NCBI GenBank assembly: GCA_002734085.1
Contig: NVXV01000002.1
Location: 186,001-250,000 of the forward strand
DNA length: 64,000 nucleotides
Direction: 5' to 3'
Source of the DNA: Fluviicola sp.
GTDB lineage: Bacteria; Bacteroidota; Bacteroidia; Flavobacteriales_D; Crocinitomicaceae
The notes below the pieces were generated by a model. That model had not been told where the DNA came from. It searched no databases and saw only the letters and a list, made by a program, of their open reading frames with translations. A program made the translations under genes and the position numbers. This document shows, in pieces, positions 25,809 to 34,512 of the stretch. Position 1 is the stretch's first letter. Each line of letters opens with the position of its first letter.

Positions 25809-26974
25809 TCAACTTGAATGATTAATCCTTTTAAGTATTCGCCTTCTGGATGAAAAGCATTGATAGGATGGTCTGCCGGTTGATGGAGTTGTTCCAGTAT
25901 ACGAACTTGACGTCCAACTTTTATAGCCGCATTAACAATTGCTTTCTGGAACTGAAACGGATCAACTACTTGAGAACAAGAAAAAGTAAATATAATTCCT
26001 CCAGATTTTATTTGTCTAATGGCGTTTGCGTTCAACCTTGTATATGCTTTTATTGCTTGATGACGTTTGTTTTTGTGCTTTGCAAAAGCTGGAGGGTCTA
26101 GAACAATAACATCATAGTCACTTTCAATGTTATTCATATATTTTACCGCATCTGCAGTGATAGATTTATGTTTGTCCTTGTGATTTGAGAGTTTAACATT
26201 TTGTTCAACTAGTTCAATTGCTTTTTTAGAACTATCCAATGAATGAACTTCAGTAGCACCTGCTTCCAGCGCATAAATACTAAACCCACCTGAGTAACAA
26301 AAAGTATTTAATACTTTCTTATTCTTAGCGTATTTAGCCAATAAAAGTCTGTTTTCGCGTTGATCTATAAAAAAACCAGTTTTCTGCCCATCAATCCAGT
26401 TTATAGAAAAAGAATGGTTGTATTCTTTTGCGATATGTGGTGTCTCACAAGAACCAAATACGTACTCATTTTCTATGTCTAGTCTTTCTGGGAGTGTTTC
26501 TTTGCTTTTCGAGTAGATAGCTTTTAATTTATCACCTAAAGCTGATTGTAAAGCTAGGCTGATTTTTTGAGTGTTTAAATACATTCCTACTGCGTGTGCT
26601 TGAATGATTGCAACGCCATTGTAGAAGTCTACGATTAATCCTGACAGTTGATCTCCTTCTCCGTGAATAAGTCGACATATATTACTCCCCTCGTTGAGGA
26701 GTCCTAGCTCTTCCCTTAATCTTACAGCTGATGAAACTCGCGTGTTCCAGAATTTCTGATCTATTTCAATCTCTTCAAAAGATAGTATTCTAATGGCTAT
26801 TGATCCAGGTTGGAAAAAACCAATAGCAGCAAAATTATCTTCAGCGTCAGTTAGTTTTATGATTTCACCATCATTGATTTTGGAGGTGTCGGAATAAATC
26901 GCCCCTGAAAAAATCCAGGGATGTTTCCTATATAAAAATGCTTCTTTTCCACGTTTTAATGCAATTGTGTTCAT
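25805..26974 (-). CDS. rlmI: Class I SAM-dependent rRNA methyltransferase, RlmI type
   Basis: 389 residues. N-terminal PUA domain (about 1-75, LKRGKEAFLYRKHPWIFSGA), a linker domain, then a Rossmann methyltransferase with the SAM-binding TFCYSGGFSIYALEAGA and the catalytic-site DPPAFAK. This order is typical of the RlmI/YccW group that makes 23S rRNA m5C1962. The length matches. Its end overlaps the MATE start by 4 bp. A -7 box lies at 27013-27020, giving a leader of roughly 33 nt. Confidence 0.92.
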   Translation of the reverse strand: MNTIALKRGKEAFLYRKHPWIFSGAIYSDTSKINDGEIIKLTDAEDNFAAIGFFQPGSIAIRILSFEEIEIDQKFWNTRVSSAVRLREELGLLNEGSNICRLIHGEGDQLSGLIVDFYNGVAIIQAHAVGMYLNTQKISLALQSALGDKLKAIYSKSKETLPERLDIENEYVFGSCETPHIAKEYNHSFSINWIDGQKTGFFIDQRENRLLLAKYAKNKKVLNTFCYSGGFSIYALEAGATEVHSLDSSKKAIELVEQNVKLSNHKDKHKSITADAVKYMNNIESDYDVIVLDPPAFAKHKNKRHQAIKAYTRLNANAIRQIKSGGIIFTFSCSQVVDPFQFQKAIVNAAIKVGRQVRILEQLHQPADHPINAFHPEGEYLKGLIIQVE

Positions 26975-27012
26975 CTTAAATTGTTCTGGATTCGTTTAAT
27001 CGTCTGAATTTG

Positions 27013-27020
27013 CAAATATA
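27013..27020 (-). promoter_or_regulatory. -7 box TATATTTG upstream of the rlmI-MATE-fmt operon
   Basis: Exact TAnnTTTG match; a CAAA at 27035-27038 is too close (14 nt) to be a normal -33 box. Confidence 0.42.
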
Positions 27021-27193
27021 AACTTTGATTTGAGCAAATGGTGATAATCACACAAATATCATTCAATTGAAAGACCTTGCGTGAGCAAGTTAAACAATAA
27101 ATATTCACTAAGCCGTTATAGGGATGAGCTGGGTTTGAATTGCTAAAAAACATTAAAGTCTCATCTAAATATAGTGTTAAACCATTAAAATTG

Positions 27194-27201
27194 TACTTTT
27201 G
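27194..27201 (+). promoter_or_regulatory. -7 box TACTTTTG directly before bamD
   Basis: Exact box with 5 nt to ATG 27207; candidate leaderless or near-leaderless mRNA. Confidence 0.5.
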
Positions 27202-27206
27202 CATCA

Positions 27207-28199
27207 ATGATGAAAATGAAAATAATATTATTTATCTCGTTCCTGTCCTTATTTCTGATGTCTTGTAGTGACTATCAAAAGGTTGTGAAAAGTGATAATT
27301 ATGAAGAGAAAGCAAATGTTGCGGATAGGTTGTATGACCACGGCTCATATTCAAAAGCGTTAACATTGTATGAACAAGTGTACCAAAGATTCCCTCAAAC
27401 GGGTAGGGGAGAATTGGCTTATTACAGGCTTGCGAAAAGCTATTATGAGATGGGTGATTATTATATGGCGGGTTACTATTTTAATAACTTTCCCAAGAGA
27501 TACCCTTCGAGTGAAAAAGTAGAAGAGTGTTTGTTTATGACGGGAATTTGCTCTGTAAAGAGTAGTCCTGAAGCTTCTCTCGACCAAGAGGAAACTCATC
27601 TTGCCTTGAATGATTTTCAAGTATTTGTTCAACGATTTCCAAATAGTGATCTGATTGATTCGTGTAACAGGGTTATGGATAGATTGCGTTTTAAATTGGA
27701 GACGAAAGATTTTAACTCTGTCAAGTTGTATGATAAAACGGAGCAATATCGCGCTGCACTTGTTTCGGCAGAAACTTTTTTGGAGGAGTATCCGCAATCT
27801 TCATACAAAGAAGATGTGGCGTTTATAGCACTGGATAATGCTTATAATCTTGCAATGAATAGTATCTTTAGTAAGAAGAAAGAACGATTGGAAAAAGTAT
27901 TAGAATTACATGGGAAATATGTTACTGTTTTCGAAAAAAGATCTTATCAAAATCAAGCCACTAAGATTTATGAAAGTATTGGTGAAGAATTGTCAAGAGT
28001 GGATGAGCAGTATGATTACAATGAAATCTTAGCAGCTTACGAAAAATCTAAAACGACCTCAAAAGAGAAAAAAACAACATATCTTAAGGAAACATTAAAA
28101 AGATATGATAACTTTGCAAAAAAATATCCTGAGTCAGAATATCTTAATAAGGTTAAAAACTTGAAAGAGAAAGCTGAGGAGGAATTAATCAATATTTAA
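27207..28199 (+). CDS. bamD: Outer membrane assembly lipoprotein BamD (YfiO)
   Basis: 330 residues. Lipoprotein signal with lipobox LFLMSC, lipidated cysteine at residue 20. TPR-like helical repeats follow (SKALTLYEQVYQRFP, GELAYYRLAKSYYEMGDYYM), as in BamD. BamD works with BamA to insert beta-barrel proteins in the outer membrane. A charged C-terminal coil (KKTTYLKETLKRY...) is longer than in E. coli BamD, as is usual in Bacteroidota. Two adjacent ATG codons exist (27207, 27210). First gene of the run bamD-rpoZ-coaBC-porD-recN. Confidence 0.93.
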   Translation: MMKMKIILFISFLSLFLMSCSDYQKVVKSDNYEEKANVADRLYDHGSYSKALTLYEQVYQRFPQTGRGELAYYRLAKSYYEMGDYYMAGYYFNNFPKRYPSSEKVEECLFMTGICSVKSSPEASLDQEETHLALNDFQVFVQRFPNSDLIDSCNRVMDRLRFKLETKDFNSVKLYDKTEQYRAALVSAETFLEEYPQSSYKEDVAFIALDNAYNLAMNSIFSKKKERLEKVLELHGKYVTVFEKRSYQNQATKIYESIGEELSRVDEQYDYNEILAAYEKSKTTSKEKKTTYLKETLKRYDNFAKKYPESEYLNKVKNLKEKAEEELINI

Positions 28200-28212
28200 T
28201 AAAACGAATATT

Positions 28213-28530
28213 ATGAGCTTTAAAACAAGTAAGGCGCAACGTACGACGATTACTAGAAATACTGTTGACTTAGAAAAAGACACCAACAATATATACGAAT
28301 CTATAGTAATGCTTTCAAGACGTGCAAATCAAATTAATGTTGATTTGAAAGAGGAATTGACGCAAAAGCTTCAAGAGTTTGCTTCATCGACTGATAATTT
28401 AGAGGAGATTTTTGAAAATAGAGAACAGATTGAAATTTCAAGGTTCTACGAAAGATTACCAAAGCCTGTTGCAATGGCTTTAGATGAAATGAAGCACGAT
28501 AAAATTTATCAGCGTAAAATAGAGGAGTAA
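28213..28530 (+). CDS. rpoZ: RNA polymerase omega subunit (RpoZ/Rpb6 family)
   Basis: 105 residues. The omega core is visible as NIYESIVMLSRRANQIN (compare the usual N-RFELVL-A-RA-QI), followed by a C-terminal stretch of acidic residues and a PKPVAMALDEM motif that is typical of Bacteroidota omega. Omega helps assemble and stabilise the polymerase core. It sits 13 bp after bamD and 11 bp before coaBC, the conserved order in this phylum, which supports the call as much as the sequence does. Confidence 0.88.
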   Translation: MSFKTSKAQRTTITRNTVDLEKDTNNIYESIVMLSRRANQINVDLKEELTQKLQEFASSTDNLEEIFENREQIEISRFYERLPKPVAMALDEMKHDKIYQRKIEE

Positions 28531-28541
28531 ATCACTATTTC

Positions 28542-29741
28542 ATGTTGAAAGGAAAGCGCATTATTCTAGGTATTACTGGAGGAATTGCAGCATACAAAAT
28601 TGCTTTCCTTATACGATTATTAAAAAAACAAGGGGCAGAAGTTAAATGTATTTTAACTCCTGCCTCTTCTGATTTTATATCACCCCTAACTGTCTCGACC
28701 TTATCAGAGAACCCTGCATACCAGCAATTTTGGAATAAAGAAAATGGGGAGTGGACAAATCATGTTAGCCTCGGTTTATGGGCAGATCTAATGGTTATTG
28801 CCCCGTTAACAGCGAATTCTTTGGCGAAAATAGCTCATGGTTATTGTGATAATTTACTTCTCGCTACTTATTTATCAGCTAAGTGTCCTGTGATTGTAGC
28901 TCCAGCAATGGATTTAGATATGTATTCTCACGATACCACTAAAAATAACTTAAGTTTAATTGAAAAGCATGGCGTAGAAATTATTCCTGCTGAAAAAGGT
29001 TTTTTGGCAAGTGGTTTAGAAGGCGAAGGGCGGATGGCTGAACCCGAAACTATTTTTAAAAGAATTGAAGAATATTTTGAAGTTGGAGAGCAGCTTAAAG
29101 GGAAGAAAATCATTATCACAGCTGGTCCAACATATGAGTCGATCGACCCAGTAAGGTTTATTGGAAATTATTCCTCTGGTAAGATGGGTTATCAGATTGC
29201 AAAAAAATGTTTGAATCGTGGAGCAGAGGTGATTCTTGTTTCTGGTCCTACACAACAGGTTTTAGTGCATGAAAAGCTAACTTTAATAAATGTAAGATCG
29301 GCTGAAGAGATGTTAAAGGTTGTTCAATCACATTTCGAACTTTGCGATGGAGGAATTTTTGCCGCTGCAGTCTCTGATTATAGGCCCGCTGAAGTGGAAG
29401 GTCAAAAGATTAAGAAGTCAGACGACACCTTGACATTAACACTCACAAAAAATCCAGATATTCTTTTTTGGGCAGGCCAGCAAAAATCTAAAAAACAGTG
29501 GTTAGTAGGATTCGCATTAGAAACAAATGACGCGATTGAAAATGCTACTAAAAAACTTAAAAAGAAAAATCTTGATGCAATTGTCGTGAATACTCTTGAA
29601 GATAAGGGTGCTGGATTTGGTCATGATACAAACAAAATTACCATCTTGGATTTAAACAATAATTCCACTAAATTTGAGTTAACTTCTAAGAAAGAAGCAG
29701 CCAAAAACATTTTGGACTTTATAACGAATAACTTAGTATGA
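28542..29741 (+). CDS. coaBC: Bifunctional phosphopantothenoylcysteine decarboxylase/synthetase
   Basis: 399 residues, normal for Dfp/CoaBC. The N-terminal flavin domain (about 1-180, ILGITGGIAAYK, active-site His in TNHVSL) decarboxylates phosphopantothenoylcysteine, and the C-terminal domain (about 187-399, ITAGPTYESIDPVRFIGNYSSGK) joins cysteine to phosphopantothenate. Two catalytic-site motifs differ from E. coli: PxMN reads PAMD, and the GxxAC loop reads LASGLEGEGRM. I recall the same substitutions in other Bacteroidota, so they are probably lineage-typical. It overlaps porD by 4 bp (ATGA). Confidence 0.94.
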   Translation: MLKGKRIILGITGGIAAYKIAFLIRLLKKQGAEVKCILTPASSDFISPLTVSTLSENPAYQQFWNKENGEWTNHVSLGLWADLMVIAPLTANSLAKIAHGYCDNLLLATYLSAKCPVIVAPAMDLDMYSHDTTKNNLSLIEKHGVEIIPAEKGFLASGLEGEGRMAEPETIFKRIEEYFEVGEQLKGKKIIITAGPTYESIDPVRFIGNYSSGKMGYQIAKKCLNRGAEVILVSGPTQQVLVHEKLTLINVRSAEEMLKVVQSHFELCDGGIFAAAVSDYRPAEVEGQKIKKSDDTLTLTLTKNPDILFWAGQQKSKKQWLVGFALETNDAIENATKKLKKKNLDAIVVNTLEDKGAGFGHDTNKITILDLNNNSTKFELTSKKEAAKNILDFITNNLV

Positions 29742-30640
29742 AATTAGTTTTAGTATTTCTTGTTGTTTTTGTTTCACTAAGTGTTAGTGCTCAAGAATTA
29801 AATTGTCAAGTTTCTGTAGTTTCTAATCCTGCATTAGATGTTAGTACTGTAGAAAAAGAGATCTTTCAAGAACTTGAACAAAAAGTATTTGAACTGATGA
29901 ATGGTACTTCGTGGACACAAGCAGAATTTGAAGTAGAAGAAAGAATTAACTGTATAATGCAAATTTCAATAACGGCTATCCCAAGTACAGGGAATTACGA
30001 AGCCAACCTACAAGTGCAATCTACAAGACCAGCATTCAATACAACTTATAATTCTACACTTTTTAATTTCCTTGATGAGGACGTTCAGTTTTCTTTCCAA
30101 AGAAATGCTCAACTCCTTTTTACAGAGAATCAATTTACAAGTAATCTGACTTCAATCTTAGCGTTTTACGCATATTATTTGATCGGATTAGATGCCGACA
30201 CTTTTTCATTGAAAGGAGGACGAAGCTATTTAAATCAAGCACAAAATATTGTGACACTAGCTCAAAATGGAGGTGGTGCAGGGTGGCGTGCGAGTGAGAA
30301 AGGACGTAGAAATAGATATTGGTTGATTGAAAATGCGTTGCAGGAGCTGTTTGAACCATTACGAGTTTGTTTTTATGAGTATCATAGAAACGGTATTGAT
30401 CAGCTGTATAATGATCAGGATAAAGCAAGACAAGCTATATACGAATCTTTACAGAAATTACTACCTGTTAATAGCGCGCGCCCTGGGTCCGTAAATTTAT
30501 TGAATTTTTTACAGGCAAAATTGAACGAATTGAAAGGGATTTACAAAGACGCTGATCAACGTCAAAAATCAGACGTGGTTAATTTACTTAAACGACTGGA
30601 TCCCGCAAATTCTTCTAAATATCAGGAAATTCTTGAGTAA
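29738..30640 (+). CDS. porD: Type IX secretion protein PorD (DUF4835 family)
   Basis: 300 residues with signal peptide (ends SVSAQ) and mature start ELNCQVSV, typical of DUF4835. Family features seen: FNTTYNSTLFNFLDEDVQFS, LTSILAFYAYYLIGLDADTFS, and GGAGWRASEKGRRNRYWLIE shown as short pieces of the conserved central block. P. gingivalis PorD, needed for T9SS function, is in this family; naming here rests on my recall of that link. Position between coaBC and recN is the conserved one. It would support export of the T9SS cargo genes in this window. It ends in TAATG with recN. Confidence 0.82.
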   Translation: MKLVLVFLVVFVSLSVSAQELNCQVSVVSNPALDVSTVEKEIFQELEQKVFELMNGTSWTQAEFEVEERINCIMQISITAIPSTGNYEANLQVQSTRPAFNTTYNSTLFNFLDEDVQFSFQRNAQLLFTENQFTSNLTSILAFYAYYLIGLDADTFSLKGGRSYLNQAQNIVTLAQNGGGAGWRASEKGRRNRYWLIENALQELFEPLRVCFYEYHRNGIDQLYNDQDKARQAIYESLQKLLPVNSARPGSVNLLNFLQAKLNELKGIYKDADQRQKSDVVNLLKRLDPANSSKYQEILE

Positions 30641-32280
30641 TGTTAACAAAACTAACTGTAAATAATTTCGCTCTCATTCAAAATGCAATTATAGAATTCG
30701 ATAACGGATTTACAGTAATTACAGGAGAAACTGGGTCTGGGAAGTCTATTCTTTTAGGAGCACTTAAATTAATTCTAGGTGAGCGAGCAGATTACAGTGT
30801 GATTCGAGATGAGTCTTCTAAAACGGTAGTAGAAGTAGTTTTTGATATTAAAAGAAGTAATTTGAAATCATTTTTTGATGACAATGATTTAGATTATTGG
30901 GAAGAGACTATAATTCGCAGAGAGATCAATAACAAAGGAAAGTCTAGAGCATTCATAAATGATACACCTGTACAACTCAACCTCTTAAAAGCACTCACAG
31001 AGCATTTAATTCATATTCACTCACAACATCATACACTCGAACTAAAAAATAAATCGTATCAGTTAAATATTCTTGATACCATTGCAGAAAATGATAACTT
31101 TTTAAAAGAATTAAAAGTAAAATTTAATGCATTAAAAGAAGGTAGACGTAAGCTTGAATCCTTGAAGGCAAAGCGCTCGCAAATTCAATTAGAATCTGAA
31201 TTTAATCAGTTTCAGTTGGAAGAATTACAGAAGTTAAATCTGGATCAAAAAGATTATTCCTCAATTGAACAAGAGGTCCAAAGAGGTGAAGAGTTTGAAG
31301 CTATCAAAAGTGGATATCAAATGATTTCTGATGTTATTAATAGCGACAATGGAATAACTTCTAACCTTAACTTGCTCAGAAAAAATATTCAAGTAAAAGA
31401 TGAACGTCTCAATGAATTACTAGAGCGCATTAAAACATCACTCATAGAATTAGATGATATTGCATCCGTAGCTGAAGACGATTTGTCTGGCTTAGATCTA
31501 AATCCAAATAGGTTGGATGAATTGATGAAGGATTTTGATCAGTTTAATGCTGCATTAAGAAAACATCATTTTACAACCCAAGATCAGTTAATTGAATTGA
31601 GAGATAAATTGTCTTCTGAAGTATCCGAGAGTGAGAATATAGACGATAATATTGCAGACTTAGAGATTCAAGTGGGAAATTTATTAGATGAAGCCAATAA
31701 GATTGCTTTGACTATTTCAACTAAAAGAAAAAGTATTTTACCTCAACTAGAAAATGATATAAAGGAGTACTTGACTAGATTGAAAATCAATGATGCTTCC
31801 GTTAAATTTGAACTGAAAGATACAGAACTCTCTGCTCAAGGAAGTGATGAAGTTGCACTATATTTTTCTCCCAATAAAGGGTTATCTCCTCAGTTAATAG
31901 AGAAAGCAGCTTCAGGAGGAGAATTATCTAGACTCATGTTAGTTTTACAATACCTCTTGTCTAAGAAAAAACAATTACCAACTGTGATTTTCGATGAAAT
32001 TGATACTGGTGTTTCTGGTGAAGTAGCTCAAAAAATAGGCGATCATTTAAAACAAATGGGTACACATATGCAACTTTTAGCAATCACTCATTTACCTCAG
32101 GTTGCGAGTCGAGGAACGAACCATATTAGAGTCGAGAAACAAACTGAAAACGGTACGACAAAAACTGTTTTGAATGCTTTACAAAATGATGACCGAGTTG
32201 AGGAGATTGCAAAACTCATGAGTGGATCAGAAATCAACCAAGCAGCCATAGAGAACGCAAAAAATTTAATGTCAGAATAA
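30640..32280 (+). CDS. recN: DNA repair protein RecN
   Basis: 546 residues, normal RecN size. It has the N-terminal ATPase half with Walker A (TGETGSGKSIL near residue 30), a long coiled coil in the middle (about 160-360), and the C-terminal half with the ABC signature ASGGELSRLML and Walker B TVIFDEIDTGVSG. RecN is an SMC-like protein acting in double-strand break repair. ATG 30640 shares a base with the porD stop, and its stop is shared with the start of the DUF423 gene, so translation is likely coupled along the operon. Confidence 0.97.
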   Translation: MLTKLTVNNFALIQNAIIEFDNGFTVITGETGSGKSILLGALKLILGERADYSVIRDESSKTVVEVVFDIKRSNLKSFFDDNDLDYWEETIIRREINNKGKSRAFINDTPVQLNLLKALTEHLIHIHSQHHTLELKNKSYQLNILDTIAENDNFLKELKVKFNALKEGRRKLESLKAKRSQIQLESEFNQFQLEELQKLNLDQKDYSSIEQEVQRGEEFEAIKSGYQMISDVINSDNGITSNLNLLRKNIQVKDERLNELLERIKTSLIELDDIASVAEDDLSGLDLNPNRLDELMKDFDQFNAALRKHHFTTQDQLIELRDKLSSEVSESENIDDNIADLEIQVGNLLDEANKIALTISTKRKSILPQLENDIKEYLTRLKINDASVKFELKDTELSAQGSDEVALYFSPNKGLSPQLIEKAASGGELSRLMLVLQYLLSKKKQLPTVIFDEIDTGVSGEVAQKIGDHLKQMGTHMQLLAITHLPQVASRGTNHIRVEKQTENGTTKTVLNALQNDDRVEEIAKLMSGSEINQAAIENAKNLMSE

Positions 32281-32678
32281 TGTCACAGAAATTAATATTA
32301 GTAGGTTTAATCTTTATTTTCCTATCAATCACTTTAGGTGCGTTTGCAGCTCATGGTTTAGAGTCGATGAACGTATCAACCGATCAAATTGATAGTTTTA
32401 GTGTTGGAGTAAGGTACTTATTTTATAACGGACTCGGCATGTTAGCGATTTCTGGAATACATGATAAATTGGACTTCACTTTAAAACCTCAATATCGTGG
32501 AATTTTATGGGGAACAATAATTTTTTCATCTTCTATTTTTGGATTAGTTCTACTTCCTCAATTGAATATTGATGTCAATAAATACTTGGGACCAGTAACC
32601 CCTGTTGGAGGGTTGATTATGATTTTTGGATGGTTTACTTTGATGGTAAAATACATGAGAACCTATGCTTCACAATAA
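32280..32678 (+). CDS. DUF423 family membrane protein
   Basis: 132 residues and four hydrophobic helices. The N-terminus (LGAFAAHGLE) is the DUF423 signature, and the middle FSVGVRYLFYNGLGML matches the family's second helix. Known only as a small inner-membrane family (E. coli YgdD); no function established. The start codon overlaps the recN stop (TAATG). Confidence 0.9.
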   Translation: MSQKLILVGLIFIFLSITLGAFAAHGLESMNVSTDQIDSFSVGVRYLFYNGLGMLAISGIHDKLDFTLKPQYRGILWGTIIFSSSIFGLVLLPQLNIDVNKYLGPVTPVGGLIMIFGWFTLMVKYMRTYASQ

Positions 32679-32724
32679 AGATTTCAACAATGGAATGTCT
32701 TTTTGTGGAAAAAAGGAAATTTTA

Positions 32725-32758
32725 TTTGATGTCAACCATACAAGATAGTTTAAATTTG
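32725..32758 (+). promoter_or_regulatory. pckA promoter (-33 TTTG, 22 nt, -7 TAAATTTG)
   Basis: -7 box at 32751-32758 and TTTG at 32725-32728; the spacer is slightly longer than the usual 19-21. About 24 nt leader to ATG 32789, with AAGGA about 14-18 nt before the start codon. Confidence 0.55.
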
Positions 32759-32788
32759 TATTAATTATTAAGGAAAAAATAAATTCTC

Positions 32789-34399
32789 ATGAATGAATTT
32801 GGCAAGAGAGGTTCGAATTGTAATTTAAAGGCAGACATTGGTCTTGAAAATCTAAGCAATGTATTTTGGAATTTAAGTCCTGCAGAATTAGTTGAAGACA
32901 CGGTGCTTTTAGGACAAGGTGTATTAACTGATACTGGAGCGATTGCTGTAGAAACTGGTAAGTTTACTGGAAGGTCACCACAAGATCGATTTATAGTTTG
33001 TGATGATAAGACAGAAAGTACAGTTTGGTGGGGAGATATTAATAAAAAATTCGATGCTGATAAATTCGATGTGCTCTACAACAGAATGAAAGCATACTTA
33101 ATTGGGAAGGATATGTATGTGCGTGATGCTTATGCATGTGCTGATGACAATTACAGAACAAATATTAGAGTAGTCACAGAATTCCCGTGGTCAAACATGT
33201 TTGCGAGTAATATGTTCTTGAGACCAACAGATGAAGAAATTCAAAATTTTGATCCTTCCTGGCATATTGTATGCGCTCCAGGTTTTTTAGCAGATCCAGA
33301 ATTAGACGGAACGCGTCAGTCAAATTTTGCAATCATCAACTTTACAAAAAAGATGATCATTATTGGCGGAACTGGTTATACAGGTGAAATTAAAAAAGGG
33401 ATTTTCTCAGTGTTGAATTTTGTCCTTCCTCATGAACATGATGTGTTGTCAATGCACTGTTCTGCAAATGTTGGAGAAGATGGTGATACAGCTATTTTCT
33501 TTGGGCTTTCCGGAACAGGGAAAACAACACTTTCATCTGATCCAAATAGAAGGTTGATTGGTGATGACGAACATGGTTGGGCAAAAGATACTGTTTTCAA
33601 TTTTGAAGGAGGTTGTTATGCAAAGACAATCAATTTATCTGAAGAGAATGAACCACAGATTTTTAATGCAATTAAGTTTGGAGCTATTCTGGAAAACATT
33701 GGTTTTCATGATGGGACTTCTACTCCAAACTATGAGGACGCCACAATAACTCAAAATACAAGGGTTTCTTATCCAATTGACCATATTGATAACATCATGA
33801 AGCCGTCAGTTGGAAAGAATCCTAAGAATATTTTCTTCCTAACGTGTGATGCTTTTGGAGTTTTACCTCCAATTTCAAAATTAACACCTGGACAAGCAAT
33901 GTATCACTTTATTTCTGGATACACGGCAAAAGTAGCAGGAACTGAGGCTGGTATTACAGAGCCACAAACTGTTTTCTCTGCTTGCTTTGGAGCACCATTC
34001 CTACCACTTCATCCAACAAAGTATGCTGAGATGCTTGGAAGTAAAATGGCTGAAAATGAAGTGAATGTATGGTTGATTAACACTGGTTGGTCAGGTGGCG
34101 AATACGGCACAGGAAGTCGTATCAAGTTGAAGTACACTAGAGCAATGATTACTGCAGCACTTAGAGGAGAACTAACAAATGCAGAATTTGTCACTGATGA
34201 TATTTTTGGATTACAAATGCCAGTATCATGTGAAGATGTGCCTGATGAAATACTAAACCCAAAGAATACTTGGTCAGATAAATCAGCGTATGATGCAAAA
34301 GCAAATGAATTGGCAAGATCATTTGTAAAAAACTTTCAAACTTTTGAAAGTAATGCGTCTGAAGAAATTTTAGAAGCAGCTCCTAAAGTGATGGTATAA
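32789..34399 (+). CDS. pckA: Phosphoenolpyruvate carboxykinase (ATP)
   Basis: 536 residues, normal for the ATP-dependent enzyme. It has GRSPQDRFIV near the N-terminus, FGLSGTGKTTLS (kinase-1a/Walker A near residue 237), DDEHGW with the metal-binding aspartates, and the C-terminal NTGWSGGEYGTGSRI. It makes phosphoenolpyruvate from oxaloacetate and ATP, the entry step of gluconeogenesis. A single-gene transcription unit with its own promoter and a strong terminator at 34434-34468. Confidence 0.97.
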   Translation: MNEFGKRGSNCNLKADIGLENLSNVFWNLSPAELVEDTVLLGQGVLTDTGAIAVETGKFTGRSPQDRFIVCDDKTESTVWWGDINKKFDADKFDVLYNRMKAYLIGKDMYVRDAYACADDNYRTNIRVVTEFPWSNMFASNMFLRPTDEEIQNFDPSWHIVCAPGFLADPELDGTRQSNFAIINFTKKMIIIGGTGYTGEIKKGIFSVLNFVLPHEHDVLSMHCSANVGEDGDTAIFFGLSGTGKTTLSSDPNRRLIGDDEHGWAKDTVFNFEGGCYAKTINLSEENEPQIFNAIKFGAILENIGFHDGTSTPNYEDATITQNTRVSYPIDHIDNIMKPSVGKNPKNIFFLTCDAFGVLPPISKLTPGQAMYHFISGYTAKVAGTEAGITEPQTVFSACFGAPFLPLHPTKYAEMLGSKMAENEVNVWLINTGWSGGEYGTGSRIKLKYTRAMITAALRGELTNAEFVTDDIFGLQMPVSCEDVPDEILNPKNTWSDKSAYDAKANELARSFVKNFQTFESNASEEILEAAPKVMV

Positions 34400-34433
34400 T
34401 ATAATAATGAAGTTATTATTATGTATTTAATTT

Positions 34434-34468
34434 AAAACCGATTGTTTTTAGCAATCGGTTTTTTTTGG
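34434..34468 (+). terminator. pckA terminator
   Basis: AAACCGATTG pairs with CAATCGGTTT (7-nt loop) and is followed by a run of T. Confidence 0.92.
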
Positions 34469-34512
34469 TATCATAATTGTTAATATATTCTTAATTACTA
34501 AAAAACTGAGTT

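Noticed and set aside
26971-27207. 78-codon frame before rlmI-like gene
   Set aside because: It overlaps the bamD promoter and the rlmI start, and contains the -7 box at 27013-27020. Composition is not protein-like.
27360-30428. Long antisense frames inside bamD and porD
   Set aside because: They lie opposite well-supported genes and lack start context or known motifs.
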